From the NCBI GenBank assembly GCA_016928975.1, contig JAFGJR010000184.1, positions 29,605 to 93,604 on the forward strand: a stretch of DNA of 64,000 nucleotides, given 5' to 3'. Both the position numbers and the translations under genes were made by a program. This document shows positions 52,667 through 61,936 of the stretch, one piece after another. The stretch is from Sedimentisphaerales bacterium. Its GTDB lineage: Bacteria > Planctomycetota > Phycisphaerae > Sedimentisphaerales > SG8-4. Below the pieces are notes generated by a model. It had not been told where the DNA came from, searched no databases, and saw nothing but the letters and a program-made list of their open reading frames with translations. Position 1 is the first letter of the stretch, and every line of letters starts with the position of its first letter.

Positions 52667-54409
52667 ATGGGAAGAACAGGGCAGACGAAATCGAAGAAGG
52701 ACGTCGTGATCGTTCTGTGCGGCGAGGCGGGGCAGGGCGTGCAGACCGTGGAGTTCCTGCTGACCCGCCTTCTGAAGCTCGCCGGCCATCATGTCTTTGC
52801 CACGAAGGAGTATATGTCACGAATTCGCGGCGGGGCAAATTCCACGACGATCCGGGTCGCCAACCACCGCGTCGCGGCGCATATCGAGCGCATGGACATC
52901 CTGATCGCATTGAGCACGGGGGCCGTCGAGCACGTCGCCAGGCGCATCTCGACGCAAACGGTCGTGCTTGGCGAACGGGGTGTCATCGGCAATTCCCCGG
53001 TCCTGGAGCAGTGCAAGTTTTTCAACATCGACTTCACGCGGATTGCGACGGAAGTGGGGAACAAGATCTACTCAAACACCGTCGCGATGGGCGCGATCTC
53101 GGGGCTGCTGGGCGTCAACGTGGATCACCTCAAGGATTTCGTGCGACAGTACTTCGCCGGCAAGCCGGAGAACGTGATCGAGGACAACGCCAGGGCAGCC
53201 GAGGCCGGGTACCGGGCCGCTTGTGAGCTGGATCTGCCGAAGGAACTGACGCTGGACGCCGAAGCGGACGTGCGCGTTAAGAAGGAGCCGGTGATCAACG
53301 GCTCCGAGGCGGTCAGCATGGGTGCGATTGCCGGCGGGTGCAACTACGTCTGCTCCTATCCAATGTCTCCCTCGACTCCCGTGCTCACCTTCCTGGCCCA
53401 GCACGGCAGGGACTTCGGGATCGTCGTCGAGCAAGTGGAGGATGAGATCGCTGCGATGAACATGGCGATTGGCGCCTGGTACGCCGGCGCGCGGGCCCTG
53501 GTGACCACGTCGGGCGGTGGATTCGCGCTGATGGCCGAGGGGCTCAGTCTGTCAGGAATGCTCGAAACCCCTGTGGTGGTTCACCTGGCCCAGCGGCCCG
53601 GCCCCGCGACGGGACTGCCCACGCGGACCGAGCAGGGCGATCTGCAACTGGTCCTGAACGCCGGGCATGGCGAGTTCCCGCGAATCATCCTGGCGCCGGG
53701 GACGCTCCAAGACGGCTTCTACCTGACGCAGAAGGCGTTCAATCTCGCGGACAAATACCAGGTCCCGGTGTTCATCCTCACGGATCAGTACTACATCGAC
53801 TCCTACTACAACATCCCCGGACTGGACCTGGGGAAAGTGACGGTCGAGAAGCACGTCGTCGAGACCGCGAAGGACTACCGCCGGTACGCATTCGCCGAGG
53901 ACGGCATCTCGCCTCGCGGGGTCCCCGGATATGGCGAGGGGCTGGTCGTCGTCGATAGCGACGAGCACGACGAGGAGGGACATATCACCGAAGACCTCGA
54001 CCTGCGCGTGCAGATGATGGACAAGAGACTGGCCAAGGGCGACGCTCTTGGCGAAGAGGTCATTCCGCCTGAGTTGATTGGGCCGCAGGACTACACGAAT
54101 CTCGTGATCTGCTGGGGCTCGACGTACCATGCGGTGAAAGAGGCTCTGGAGCGGATGGGTCGGGACGATACCGCCATGCTGCATTATAAGCAGGTCTATC
54201 CGCTTCATGAGAGCACGGTGGATTACCTCGAAGCGGCCGACCGGACCATCATCGTGGAAGGCAACGCCACAGGCCAGTTCGCCAACGTGATCTCGCTCTA
54301 TGCCGGCATCGACATCGACGAGGGAATCCTCAAATACAACGGCCTGCCTTTCAGCGTGGAAGAGCTTGTGTCACACCTGAACGACTCGCTCTCGAAGGAA
54401 GTTGACTGA
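52667..54409 (+). CDS. korA: 2-oxoacid:ferredoxin oxidoreductase, gamma-alpha fused subunit
   Basis: 580 residues. The N-terminal 190 residues are the gamma domain ([31 protein letters not shown]); the rest is the alpha subunit with the pyrimidine-binding domain ([53 protein letters not shown]). This gamma-alpha order is the 2-oxoglutarate or 2-oxoacid type. The complex makes acyl-CoA and reduced ferredoxin, so it is a core anaerobic enzyme. It overlaps korB by one base (TGATG). Confidence 0.92.
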   Translation: MGRTGQTKSKKDVVIVLCGEAGQGVQTVEFLLTRLLKLAGHHVFATKEYMSRIRGGANSTTIRVANHRVAAHIERMDILIALSTGAVEHVARRISTQTVVLGERGVIGNSPVLEQCKFFNIDFTRIATEVGNKIYSNTVAMGAISGLLGVNVDHLKDFVRQYFAGKPENVIEDNARAAEAGYRAACELDLPKELTLDAEADVRVKKEPVINGSEAVSMGAIAGGCNYVCSYPMSPSTPVLTFLAQHGRDFGIVVEQVEDEIAAMNMAIGAWYAGARALVTTSGGGFALMAEGLSLSGMLETPVVVHLAQRPGPATGLPTRTEQGDLQLVLNAGHGEFPRIILAPGTLQDGFYLTQKAFNLADKYQVPVFILTDQYYIDSYYNIPGLDLGKVTVEKHVVETAKDYRRYAFAEDGISPRGVPGYGEGLVVVDSDEHDEEGHITEDLDLRVQMMDKRLAKGDALGEEVIPPELIGPQDYTNLVICWGSTYHAVKEALERMGRDDTAMLHYKQVYPLHESTVDYLEAADRTIIVEGNATGQFANVISLYAGIDIDEGILKYNGLPFSVEELVSHLNDSLSKEVD

Positions 54410-55278
54410 TGGAAGCCAAAGCATTCGACATGGGACAGATCGATATCGCATGGTGCCCGGGCTGCGGGAATATCCCAATTCTGAGGACGTTGAAGGACGC
54501 TCTGGCGGAGCTCGATCTTGACCCGACGCAGGTCGTGTTGGTTTCGGGCATCGGCCAGGCCGCCAAGACGCCGCACTACGTGAAGACCAACGTCTTCAAC
54601 GGCCTTCACGGCCGCGCTCTGCCGCCCGCCACCGCCATCAAAGCCTGTAATCCACACTTAACGGTGATTGCCGAGAGCGGCGACGGCGACATGTACGGCG
54701 AGGGTGGCAACCACTTCATCCACACGATCCGCCGCAATCCCGATATCACCAACATCGTGCACGACAACATGATCTACGGCCTGACCAAAGGACAGGCCTC
54801 GCCCACCACTCCCACCGGCTTCAAGACCCAGGTCCAGCCCGCCGGCGTATTCGCGGAGCCCTTCAATCCCCTGGCGGTCGCCATTGCCCTCGACGCAAGC
54901 TTCGTCGCCAGAGCCAACGCCCAGGACCGCGAGCAGACCAAGGACCTGATGAAGAAAGCGATCACCCACAAAGGCTACGCGCTTCTGGACATCTTCCAAC
55001 CCTGCGTCACCTACAACAAGCTCAACACGTATCAATGGTTCAAAGAAAACACATATTATCTCGACGACTCCCACGACCCCCACAACCGAATGCAAGCCTT
55101 CGAAAAGGCCCTACAAAAAGACCGCCTCCCCCTCGGCGTCTTCTATGTGAATCCGAACAAAACCACCTTCGAGGACAACACAGGCGTCTATCAGCAAGAC
55201 GATCACCCCCTCCACGAGCGAGAGGTCGATTTCCAAAGACTGCAAGACCTGATCCACAGCTTCGAATCTGGCACCTAA
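54409..55278 (+). CDS. korB: 2-oxoacid:ferredoxin oxidoreductase, beta subunit
   Basis: 289 residues. The thiamine pyrophosphate motif [20 protein letters not shown] is at about residues 87-106, preceded by [14 protein letters not shown] with the cysteine pair for the iron-sulfur cluster and [12 protein letters not shown]. It pairs with the preceding fused subunit. No separate ferredoxin gene for a delta subunit is adjacent. Confidence 0.92.
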   Translation: MEAKAFDMGQIDIAWCPGCGNIPILRTLKDALAELDLDPTQVVLVSGIGQAAKTPHYVKTNVFNGLHGRALPPATAIKACNPHLTVIAESGDGDMYGEGGNHFIHTIRRNPDITNIVHDNMIYGLTKGQASPTTPTGFKTQVQPAGVFAEPFNPLAVAIALDASFVARANAQDREQTKDLMKKAITHKGYALLDIFQPCVTYNKLNTYQWFKENTYYLDDSHDPHNRMQAFEKALQKDRLPLGVFYVNPNKTTFEDNTGVYQQDDHPLHEREVDFQRLQDLIHSFESGT

Positions 55279-55349
55279 CGCCGCGCCTATTCTCCCTGCA
55301 CGCCGAATTGCCGACCGCAGATGAACGCCGATGGACGCGGACGTTCCCC

Positions 55350-55378
55350 TTGTCTCCTTGGCATCGTCGCCTTACAAT
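55350..55378 (+). promoter_or_regulatory. Predicted promoter of the HEPN-like gene
   Basis: TTGTCT and TACAAT with a 17-bp spacer, the same hexamers as the tRNA-Pro promoter. The 39 bases from TACAAT match a segment at 63726 in 30 positions. A leader of about 165 nt would follow. Confidence 0.55.
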
Positions 55379-55547
55379 GTTGCCGTGAGTTCGGAATGAA
55401 GATGCCCTGAGATATGAACAAGCCTCGACTCAGAGATTTGAAGATGTCGGGAGAGAGACGGGGATGGGCAAACGGCGACCTCACTTGTTTGCAGACACCA
55501 TCCGGCTTGGGCCACGACAGTGCAGTTGCCGACAAGGAAGGGAGAAC

Positions 55548-56612
55548 ATGGAACATGGCGCAGAATTGTCTGTGAGCATAATGCCGTGGGTGGGCCTTCA
55601 GCGGGAAGTCCAGATCGGCAGCGTGAAGTTCTGGCCCTGGGAGGCGGGGCGGGCTGGGATCACCGATCCCGTTATGAAGGATACAATTCAACACTATGTG
55701 GACTGTTTCGTCGACCATCAAGGCAATCCGGTCAAGACCGCGAGTGTGTGCTCTTACAAAGGCAAGGAGTTCCAGTGTCCGACGGACAATGAATGGCCTG
55801 AAATGCGCGCTGCTCGCGACGCCCTCGTCTTTTCCGTTATCTGTCCCCAAGTTGTCCGATCAATTCAAGGTTGCTCGATTGGACTCTGTTCCGCAGAAAG
55901 GTTTCAAGTGGTTGGCCAGCAATTGAAGCCTGGAAGCACGACACTCTATGTACTGGCTGGCTACAACACGACGTTTGGACAATTCAAGGTACCTCGGCCG
56001 TTGACGGTCAGTGCTGGATTCTTGGCACAGCCAGAATCCACTTTGGTCAGCGCCTTCGATAGAGTCTTCGCAGACAGCTTTCCGGGCGACGTGAGAACGA
56101 GGCTATTTGGATCCCTCGAATGGTTTCGTTTGGCCCATGTCGAAGCGGATCAGGTTTCGGAGTTCTCCAGAATCGTGATGATGGCCACGGCATTTGAGAC
56201 ACTCTTGGGCATTCCTGCGGGGGAAAGGGACAAGAGCCTGTTCTTCGCCAAGAAGGTAGACGAGAGATTTCGCACCCAGGGGTCTGTGTACGCTACTCGT
56301 GGGCACAAAAACCAAGATCGCAAGCTTACCAAAGCCGCTTGGTGGGCATATGATTTCTACAAGCTGCGCAATAAGATCGTCCACGGAGATGATGTCACGC
56401 CTGCCGACATTCGGTACAGCGATCATGTTCTCCAGAAGAGCGTCGCAGATGCGGCGCTCTACCAGATTCTATTCAGACTCCTTTGCGAGAACGGCTGTAT
56501 TGACTATCCTTCCTACACATCTCATCTGCCACCAGAGGAGCGTGAGGATTGCTTTCTGTGCTTCAGGGGTTTTGAGGATACTCAGCAGGCTCTCGGCTGG
56601 ATGACAGAATAG
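55548..56612 (+). CDS. Uncharacterised protein with HEPN-like C-terminal motif
   Basis: 354 residues from ATG 55548, chosen because GGGAG precedes it. I do not recognise the N-terminal half, which looks beta-rich (QIGSVKFWPWEAGRA, VKTASVCSYKGKEF). The C-terminal half is helical and contains LRNKIVHGDD, an R-x4-H pair (Arg274, His279) as in HEPN ribonucleases and in ApeA-like defence proteins. Role could be an abortive-infection or RNase-type protein, but that is inference. It is a single gene between korB and a toxin-antitoxin cassette. Confidence 0.55.
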   Translation: MEHGAELSVSIMPWVGLQREVQIGSVKFWPWEAGRAGITDPVMKDTIQHYVDCFVDHQGNPVKTASVCSYKGKEFQCPTDNEWPEMRAARDALVFSVICPQVVRSIQGCSIGLCSAERFQVVGQQLKPGSTTLYVLAGYNTTFGQFKVPRPLTVSAGFLAQPESTLVSAFDRVFADSFPGDVRTRLFGSLEWFRLAHVEADQVSEFSRIVMMATAFETLLGIPAGERDKSLFFAKKVDERFRTQGSVYATRGHKNQDRKLTKAAWWAYDFYKLRNKIVHGDDVTPADIRYSDHVLQKSVADAALYQILFRLLCENGCIDYPSYTSHLPPEEREDCFLCFRGFEDTQQALGWMTE

Positions 56613-56730
56613 AGAGTGGCGTTTTGCACATTTCATAATCTCCGGTGGCGGTAGAGTCTCTGGCAGCCCAAGACGAGTTCCTGAGAGCGCACGTGCGTTT
56701 GGGCGGCGGGGTGGGTATCATCTTGGCCTT

Positions 56731-57084
56731 ATGAACGCACATACGGTGAATCTTGAGAATGTCAGTGTCGTTCGGTGGGGGCGGGTGATTCTTGCAGATA
56801 TCTCTCTGCAAGTCGCGGCGGGCACGTGCTGCGCGATTCTGGGGCCGAATGGGTCGGGGAAATCTATGCTGCTGTCGGTTTTGAGTGGGTACATGTGGCC
56901 AACCAGCGGGTCCGTCAGCATCGGCGGGCGGGTGTTCGGGAAAGTGGACCTGGCGCAGGTTCGCTCGACCATCGGGTTGATCGAGCCGTCGCGGGGCGAT
57001 TTCGGGGGACAGCATACTCATTTCAGTTGTGACTTGAGTGGAAAAGAAGACGGAACGTTGGCTGTTTGGTGGAGGCTGGTTTGA
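56731..57084 (+). pseudogene. Truncated ABC ATPase gene (diverged duplicate)
   Basis: The first 89 codons (MNAHTVNLENVSVVRWGR to STIGLIEPSRG) align with the N-terminus of the intact gene at 58159-58959. Over about 267 bp, I judge the DNA at about 85% identity by eye. The Walker A motif GPNGSGKSM is kept, but after IEPSRG the frame changes to an unrelated tail and ends at 57084. It is an incomplete copy. Confidence 0.75.
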
Positions 57085-57123
57085 GGCCGTTGAGCATGTG
57101 GCAGTGCCTGGTGCTGAGGGTCT

Positions 57124-57357
57124 TCAGTTCCTGGCCCGGTCGGCACGAAAGGCTTTGAAATCGGGCAGGTCCTTGCGGTCCTTCCAGAGTCCGGCGGCCT
57201 CGCGCAGTACCACATCCCTACGGCTGCTGCCCGACTGACCGACAAGTTGATCGACGGCTTCACGAATCAACTCACTCTGTCTCTTCCCGCGAGCTTCAGC
57301 GATAGCAGCCAATTCATCGTGTTGGCGTTCAGTCAAGTAGATCTGCGTTCGTACCAT
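57124..57357 (-). CDS. Orphan ribbon-helix-helix antitoxin (VapB/CopG type)
   Basis: 77 residues: TQIYLTERQHDELAAIAEARGKRQSELIREAVDQLV is a ribbon-helix-helix DNA-binding domain, followed by a toxin-wrapping-type tail (LREAAGLWKDRKDLPDF). In this family a PIN toxin normally follows at once, but the 40 bp after the stop belong to the end of the truncated ABC copy. So it is an orphan or has lost its partner. Confidence 0.8.
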   Translation of the reverse strand: MVRTQIYLTERQHDELAAIAEARGKRQSELIREAVDQLVGQSGSSRRDVVLREAAGLWKDRKDLPDFKAFRADRARN

Positions 57358-57366
57358 ATCACACGT

Positions 57367-57690
57367 TCAAGACGCAAGGGCCGGTTCTTCGGCCAGGACT
57401 TTTGTGATCGCTTCGGGCATCGCTTCATACAGGCGCAACAGGTTCATGGCGGGGCCTGTCGGCACTCGGCGGCCCTGCTCCCAATCCTGAAGGGTCCTGT
57501 TGCTGACGCCGAGCATGGCGGCAAAGGTGCGCTGCGAGACGCCGGCTTTTTCCCGGAGGGTTTTTATGTCTTTGCTGGTGAAGAAGCGATGGACTCGCCC
57601 GGGCTCTCTCTCGCCCTTCTCAATGGCGACCATTTCATCGAGTCCCTCCTTGACCGCCGCGTACAGATTGACTTTCTTGGTCTTACTCAT
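57367..57690 (-). CDS. XRE-family antitoxin (HigA-like)
   Basis: 107 residues. The helix-turn-helix is at residues about 45-95 (IKTLREKAGVSQRTFAAMLGVSNRTLQDWEQGRRVPTGPAMNLLRLY). It follows the toxin gene by ten bases on the same strand, the reverse (toxin-first) order of HigBA modules. The palindrome at 58023-58043 is the likely target for its autorepression. Confidence 0.85.
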   Translation of the reverse strand: MSKTKKVNLYAAVKEGLDEMVAIEKGEREPGRVHRFFTSKDIKTLREKAGVSQRTFAAMLGVSNRTLQDWEQGRRVPTGPAMNLLRLYEAMPEAITKVLAEEPALAS

Positions 57691-57700
57691 GATCGCACTC

Positions 57701-58012
57701 CTACAGCCGTTCGATGATCCCGGCGAGACTCTTGATCTGGGCCTGAGTCAAGTCCTCGCATTGGTTCTTGTGATAGCCGAAGATCAGGAACAGCCTGTTT
57801 GTTTTCGAGCGAAAGTAATAGATCACACGCACACCACCCCGTTTGCCCCGCCCGGAACCTGCCCAACGGATCTTTCGCAAGCCACCCCCGCCAGGAACGA
57901 GAGCGCCCGCGGTCGGATTCAACACCAGATGTTCTTCGAGCCTGCGGAACTGCTCGTCGTCGAACAGATCATCACGGCATCTGGCAAACGGTGCGGTTTC
58001 AATGATCTCCAT
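57701..58012 (-). CDS. RelE/HigB-like toxin
   Basis: 103 residues from ATG 58012. The RelE fold is recognised from FARCRDDLFDDEQFRRLEEHLVLNP, GGGGLRKIRWAGSGRGKRGGVRVIYYF and LFLIFGYHKNQCEDLT. Toxins of this group cut mRNA in the ribosome. The arrangement is toxin first, antitoxin second, as in HigBA. The promoter and operator lie 10-38 bp upstream. Confidence 0.85.
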   Translation of the reverse strand: MEIIETAPFARCRDDLFDDEQFRRLEEHLVLNPTAGALVPGGGGLRKIRWAGSGRGKRGGVRVIYYFRSKTNRLFLIFGYHKNQCEDLTQAQIKSLAGIIERL

Positions 58013-58021
58013 ACCTTATTT

Positions 58022-58050
58022 AGTATACGGCAATGCCGTATACGATGCAA
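58022..58050 (-). promoter_or_regulatory. Toxin-antitoxin promoter with operator palindrome
   Basis: On the minus strand TTGCAT (58050-58045) and TATACT (58027-58022) with a 17-bp spacer. A perfect nine-base inverted repeat GTATACGGC/GCCGTATAC with a three-base gap (58023-58043) fills the spacer and overlaps the -10 box. The toxin ATG is 10 bp downstream. Occupation by the antitoxin would prevent transcription. Confidence 0.8.
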
Positions 58051-58158
58051 GTGAAAAAACGGTTTCTTCAGCAGAATTTCTGCGTCAGGGAGGACGGCAA
58101 GGAAGATGGGCAACGGAGCCGTGCGTTCGGGGCTTGGCGCGGGTATCATGTACGGGTT

Positions 58159-58959
58159 GTGAATGCACATGGGGTGAATCTCGAGAAAGTCAGCGTTGTC
58201 CGGTGGGGGCGGACTATCCTTACGGATATCTCTTTGCAGGTCGCGGCGGGGAGTTGCTGCGCGATTCTGGGGCCGAATGGGACGGGGAAATCGACGCTTC
58301 TATCCGTCCTGAGCGGGTACATGTGGCCGACGAGCGGGGGCGTCAGTATTGGCGGGCAGGTGTTTGGCAAGGTGGACCTGGCGCAGGTTCGCTCGACCAT
58401 CGGGCTGATCGAGCCCTCTCGGAGTCCGGCGTTTGATCCGCGTGTGACCGTTCGCGAGGTCGTCGCCACGGGGCTGTTCGGGACGGTCCGGCTGCCGATG
58501 CATCGGGATGTCCTGGCGGAGCAGTGGCGGCGCGTGGAGGAGGAGATCGAGCTGTTCGGACTGAGCGGGTTGGGCGATGGCGCGTTCGATCAACTCTCTA
58601 CGGGCGAGCAGATGAAAGTGTTGCTGGCTCGCGCGTTGGTGGGCAAGCCGGGATTGTTGCTGCTCGATGAGCCGACGGCGGGGCTGGACATGGGCATGCG
58701 TGCGGCGTGCATCGGCGTGTTGGAGCGGCTGCTGAACCGGCGGAGTCGTCCGACCGTAGTGATCGTCACGCACCACCTCGATGAGCTGCCTCGCTGCGTG
58801 GACCAGGTGGTCCTGCTCAAAGAGGGCCGTGTGCTGGCGGACGGCCCGGCCGAGCAAGTGCTCACTTCTGAAGAGTTGAGCGAGCTCTTCGGGTGTCGGG
58901 TGAAGGTCCTCAAGGAGGACGGGCGATACGTCGCCAGCGTTCGCTTGGACAATCGTTGA
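58159..58959 (+). CDS. ABC transporter ATP-binding protein (ModF-like)
   Basis: 266 residues from GTG 58159, the codon that corresponds to the ATG of the truncated copy at 56731. Walker A is GPNGTGKST (residues 38-46), the signature LSTGEQMKV, Walker B LLLLDEPTAGLD and the H-loop VTHHL are all intact. It resembles stand-alone COG1119 ATPases. No permease gene lies next to it, so the partner is unknown. The next gene, cheD, starts 24 bp later. Confidence 0.85.
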   Translation: MNAHGVNLEKVSVVRWGRTILTDISLQVAAGSCCAILGPNGTGKSTLLSVLSGYMWPTSGGVSIGGQVFGKVDLAQVRSTIGLIEPSRSPAFDPRVTVREVVATGLFGTVRLPMHRDVLAEQWRRVEEEIELFGLSGLGDGAFDQLSTGEQMKVLLARALVGKPGLLLLDEPTAGLDMGMRAACIGVLERLLNRRSRPTVVIVTHHLDELPRCVDQVVLLKEGRVLADGPAEQVLTSEELSELFGCRVKVLKEDGRYVASVRLDNR

Positions 58960-58983
58960 CAGGCTCTTGGAGTGAACCAGATC

Positions 58984-59472
58984 ATGGTCGGAATGTCGCG
59001 AAGGTTCCTGAGGCCGGGCGAGTTCTACGCTGGTCGGGAGCCGGTGATTGCAGAGACGCTGGTCGGCTCGTGCGTTGCCGTCTGCCTGTACAACTTCAGA
59101 GAAGGTTTTGGCGCGATGAATCATTTTCTCATGGACCGGCCCGGGGACTCAGCCGACGCGGAAATCGGCCGGTACGGCGTCACATCGACACGACATATCA
59201 TCGACATGGTGCTGGAGATGGACTCCATACCGACGCACTACCGCGCCGGCGTCTTCGGCGGGGCGGCGGTCCTGAAGGCGGTGGACGTCGACGACGGCAT
59301 TGGGGTCATGAACATCGAGGCGGCGTTAGAGGTCCTTCGCTCCGCGCACCTTCGGGTCGCCAGGCAGGAAGTAGGCGGGACGCGGGGCAGACGCATTCGT
59401 TTCAACACGCAGACAGGCGACATCGAGTGCCGTTTCGCAGGCGATATCCCTCGCAGGAGAACCGTTCATTGA
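58984..59472 (+). CDS. cheD: Chemoreceptor glutamine deamidase CheD
   Basis: 162 residues from ATG 58984; GTG 58972 is possible. The catalytic Cys30 lies in VGSCVAVCLY and His47 in GAMNHFLMD; GVFGGAAVLKA and NIEAALEVL complete the fold. CheD deamidates glutamines on methyl-accepting chemoreceptors. No other che gene is in the window, so this copy is isolated from the chemotaxis cluster. The stop overlaps the next gene. Confidence 0.9.
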   Translation: MVGMSRRFLRPGEFYAGREPVIAETLVGSCVAVCLYNFREGFGAMNHFLMDRPGDSADAEIGRYGVTSTRHIIDMVLEMDSIPTHYRAGVFGGAAVLKAVDVDDGIGVMNIEAALEVLRSAHLRVARQEVGGTRGRRIRFNTQTGDIECRFAGDIPRRRTVH

Positions 59473-60383
59473 AAGGTCTCGTCGCACGAACACAAGCGGT
59501 CGTGAGGGGCTCGTTGCGGGATCTGCTGGATCGCGTATACGCGCGATACAACCACCGGCAGTTCGTCGGATCCGACCCGCTGCAATTCGTCTATCGGTTT
59601 CCCGAACGTTCGGACGTGGAGATCGCCGCGTTTCTCGCTTCTGCCCTGGCTTACGGCCGCGTACGACAGATCGAGCGCAGTCTCAGACAGCTATTCGACC
59701 GGATGAATGGCGCACCGTACGATTTTACCATGCGTCTCAACGGCGCCGGCCATGCGAAGCTCCGCACGTTCAAACACCGCTTCACCACCGGCAGTGACAT
59801 CTCCGATCTTCTCGGCCTCCTGCGGCATGTTCTGGGAGAGTACGCCGATGTCGAATCGTTCTTCCTGCAAGGCTATGACAAGGAGCATCCCACCGTGCTG
59901 CCGGCGTTGAGCACATTCTGCGACTCGCTGTGTGACCTCTACGCCGATGCGCATCGTGGCCGGGTGTCCGACGGAACTCGGTATCTCTTGGCCAGTCCGA
60001 GTCGGGGCAGCGCCAGCAAACGCCTGCACCTGTTCCTGCGCTGGATGGTCCGGCGCGACGAGGTGGACCTCGGCCTGTGGGGCGGCGTTGACAAGGCCAA
60101 GCTGATCGTGCCGGTCGATGTGCATATGGCGCGGCTGTGCCGCATCCTGGGTTTCCACGACGACAGGACGATCTCGCGATCCACGGCCGTGAAGATCACG
60201 GAGGCATTTGCCAGGATCGAGCCGGCCGACCCGGCCAAGTACGACTTCGCGCTATCGAGAATCGGCATCGTGGAGAACTGCACCGGCCGGCATCGACCGG
60301 AGTGTCAATCGTGCGAGTTGTACGGCGTCTGTCGATCTGCGGGTCCGTCACCCTTCAACGCGCACCGGGAAATGGCGCGTTGA
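59469..60383 (+). CDS. TIGR02757 (DUF2400) family protein
   Basis: About 304 residues from TTG 59469, which overlaps the cheD stop codon by four bases; no ATG is available in the first part. The family is recognisable by LRDLLDRVYARYNHRQFVGSDPLQFVYRF, AAFLASALAYGRVRQIERS, RLHLFLRWMVRRDEVDLGLW and the final cysteine cluster C-x6-C-x2-C-x5-C (CTGRHRPECQSCELYGVC), which looks like the HhH-GPD-type iron-sulfur site. The function is not established; the cluster and helix-hairpin-helix-like order suggest a DNA-related enzyme. Confidence 0.8.
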   Translation: MKGLVARTQAVVRGSLRDLLDRVYARYNHRQFVGSDPLQFVYRFPERSDVEIAAFLASALAYGRVRQIERSLRQLFDRMNGAPYDFTMRLNGAGHAKLRTFKHRFTTGSDISDLLGLLRHVLGEYADVESFFLQGYDKEHPTVLPALSTFCDSLCDLYADAHRGRVSDGTRYLLASPSRGSASKRLHLFLRWMVRRDEVDLGLWGGVDKAKLIVPVDVHMARLCRILGFHDDRTISRSTAVKITEAFARIEPADPAKYDFALSRIGIVENCTGRHRPECQSCELYGVCRSAGPSPFNAHREMAR

Positions 60384-60492
60384 TGCCACATGATCCAATC
60401 ACACCTGCACGGAGAAAATGGATCGTCTATGACCGCGAGGGCGACTATTACGGAACCTCCTGGACGACGGGCATTCCTGTCGCAGGCATCCA

Positions 60493-61722
60493 TCATTCCT
60501 GCACCTCGACGACGCACATGAGACTGTGCCCGCATCCGAGCCCGGGAGGCAGCTCCATCTCGAGGTTGCGGAGCACGCAGGCAACCTGTGGGCCCATCAC
60601 GCTGGCCCAGAAGTCGGAGACGGGAAACCGGTCGGCGTTCCGGTACAGCCAGGCGAGCATTTTGAGCTCTTCCGCCAAGGTTTCGTCGCTCGATTCGATC
60701 AACTGCTTGACTTTCGCGTCGTCATGCTGAGCGAGGGCCTCCAGGATGCTGACGACGCACAGCCACTGGCCGTGGTACGTGCGGATCCGTTCGGTGGCCT
60801 GTCTGTCTGTCTGCGAGGCGGTTGCCAGATAGTCCAGATCGATTCTCAGCCCTGACGTGTCTCCCCGGTAGTCGTGATCGAACAGGATATTGACCTGCTG
60901 CCTGATTCCAAATTCGGTAGGCTTGAAGAAGCAGGTGTCCATGTGTCGTCCGACAAGGATCGATCGGTCTTTGCAGAGCAGCACGCTGACCTGTTTGCCG
61001 GCCGTGGCGCTGGCTCGATGAATCGTGTCCAGGAGTTCCTTCGAGCTCCAGAACGTCACGTCGAACCAGTCGGCCGTCTTGCGATCCTGCTCCTCGGGAC
61101 GCTTCAGGTAGGCCATCGTGTACGGGAGCTGTTGCTCGGCACTCTTATCCCAGTAGCCGGGCCATTCCGCCGAATAGCGACCGTATACGTCGTAGACGAC
61201 GATGCTCCCTTTGCCCGCGTGAGCGAAGAGTTGCGCCGAAAGGTGCTCCAGCTCAGCGACCGTCAGATGCGACAGGGAGCAGTAGGACGAGAAATAGATG
61301 TGGAATGGGGGCTCATTTTGCAGAGGGAAGCCCTCCGCGAGGTCGCCCTCGAGGAAGCGAGCGTAGTCCCTGCCCTGGTAGTTCTCTTGCCCCTGCTGGA
61401 CCATGGCGGGCGAGACGTCCAGGCCGTAATAGATGTCGATCTGGGGCTTGTCCAGCACGAAGGGGACTTTCGCCTTCACAGGGTCCGAGGGCGGGATATG
61501 GGCCAGCAGCTCCAGGCCCTCTCCGCTGCCGGCGCCCAGGTCCACGATTCGCAGGCGGTCGTTGCCGGCCAGAAGGCTCTCGATGGCGGAGCGGACGGCT
61601 GCTTTGGTGAAGGCGTCCTCCCAGTACTTGCGGACGTTGTCCTTCTTACCGAATAGGCCGCCCCTCTCGATCCCGTAGAAGCCGGCTCTGACTGCCGCTT
61701 CAAAAAACTCCGTCCGTCTCAT
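60493..61722 (-). CDS. Class I SAM-dependent methyltransferase-like protein
   Basis: 409 residues from ATG 61722 (GGAG nine bases upstream). Motif I is LRIVDLGAGSGEGLELLAHI, then IYYGLDVSPAMV (motif II) and RFLEGDLAEGFPL (motif III), so the Rossmann-like methyltransferase fold is secure. The C-terminal 150 residues are an extra domain with no family I know (LRIDLDYLATASQTDRQATERIR). The acceptor is unknown. The gene is transcribed divergently from the transglutaminase-like gene, whose start is 215 bp away. Confidence 0.75.
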   Translation of the reverse strand: MRRTEFFEAAVRAGFYGIERGGLFGKKDNVRKYWEDAFTKAAVRSAIESLLAGNDRLRIVDLGAGSGEGLELLAHIPPSDPVKAKVPFVLDKPQIDIYYGLDVSPAMVQQGQENYQGRDYARFLEGDLAEGFPLQNEPPFHIYFSSYCSLSHLTVAELEHLSAQLFAHAGKGSIVVYDVYGRYSAEWPGYWDKSAEQQLPYTMAYLKRPEEQDRKTADWFDVTFWSSKELLDTIHRASATAGKQVSVLLCKDRSILVGRHMDTCFFKPTEFGIRQQVNILFDHDYRGDTSGLRIDLDYLATASQTDRQATERIRTYHGQWLCVVSILEALAQHDDAKVKQLIESSDETLAEELKMLAWLYRNADRFPVSDFWASVMGPQVACVLRNLEMELPPGLGCGHSLMCVVEVQE

Positions 61723-61936
61723 GCCGCGCACTCCAAAAGTAATCTTGGCGAACCAACCAGGCCGTGGATGCCCTGCGCTCCCAGCCACCGAAGCCACAGT
61801 TGGCCGTGATCGTACCAGAGAAGACCGGCCGAGGGAATGGTCTTGTGACGATATTCTGGCGGTGTTGCGGTGCTCGTGGTAGACTCTGTCCGCCGGCAGG
61901 CAGGCAGAACGAGCCTGCGGTCTGGGGAAGGAGAAT

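Noticed and set aside
60382..60730. Short frame starting at the stop of the TIGR02757 gene
   Set aside because: It begins with an ATG in a TGATG overlap, but after about 35 codons it runs antisense through the methyltransferase gene and has no recognisable domain.
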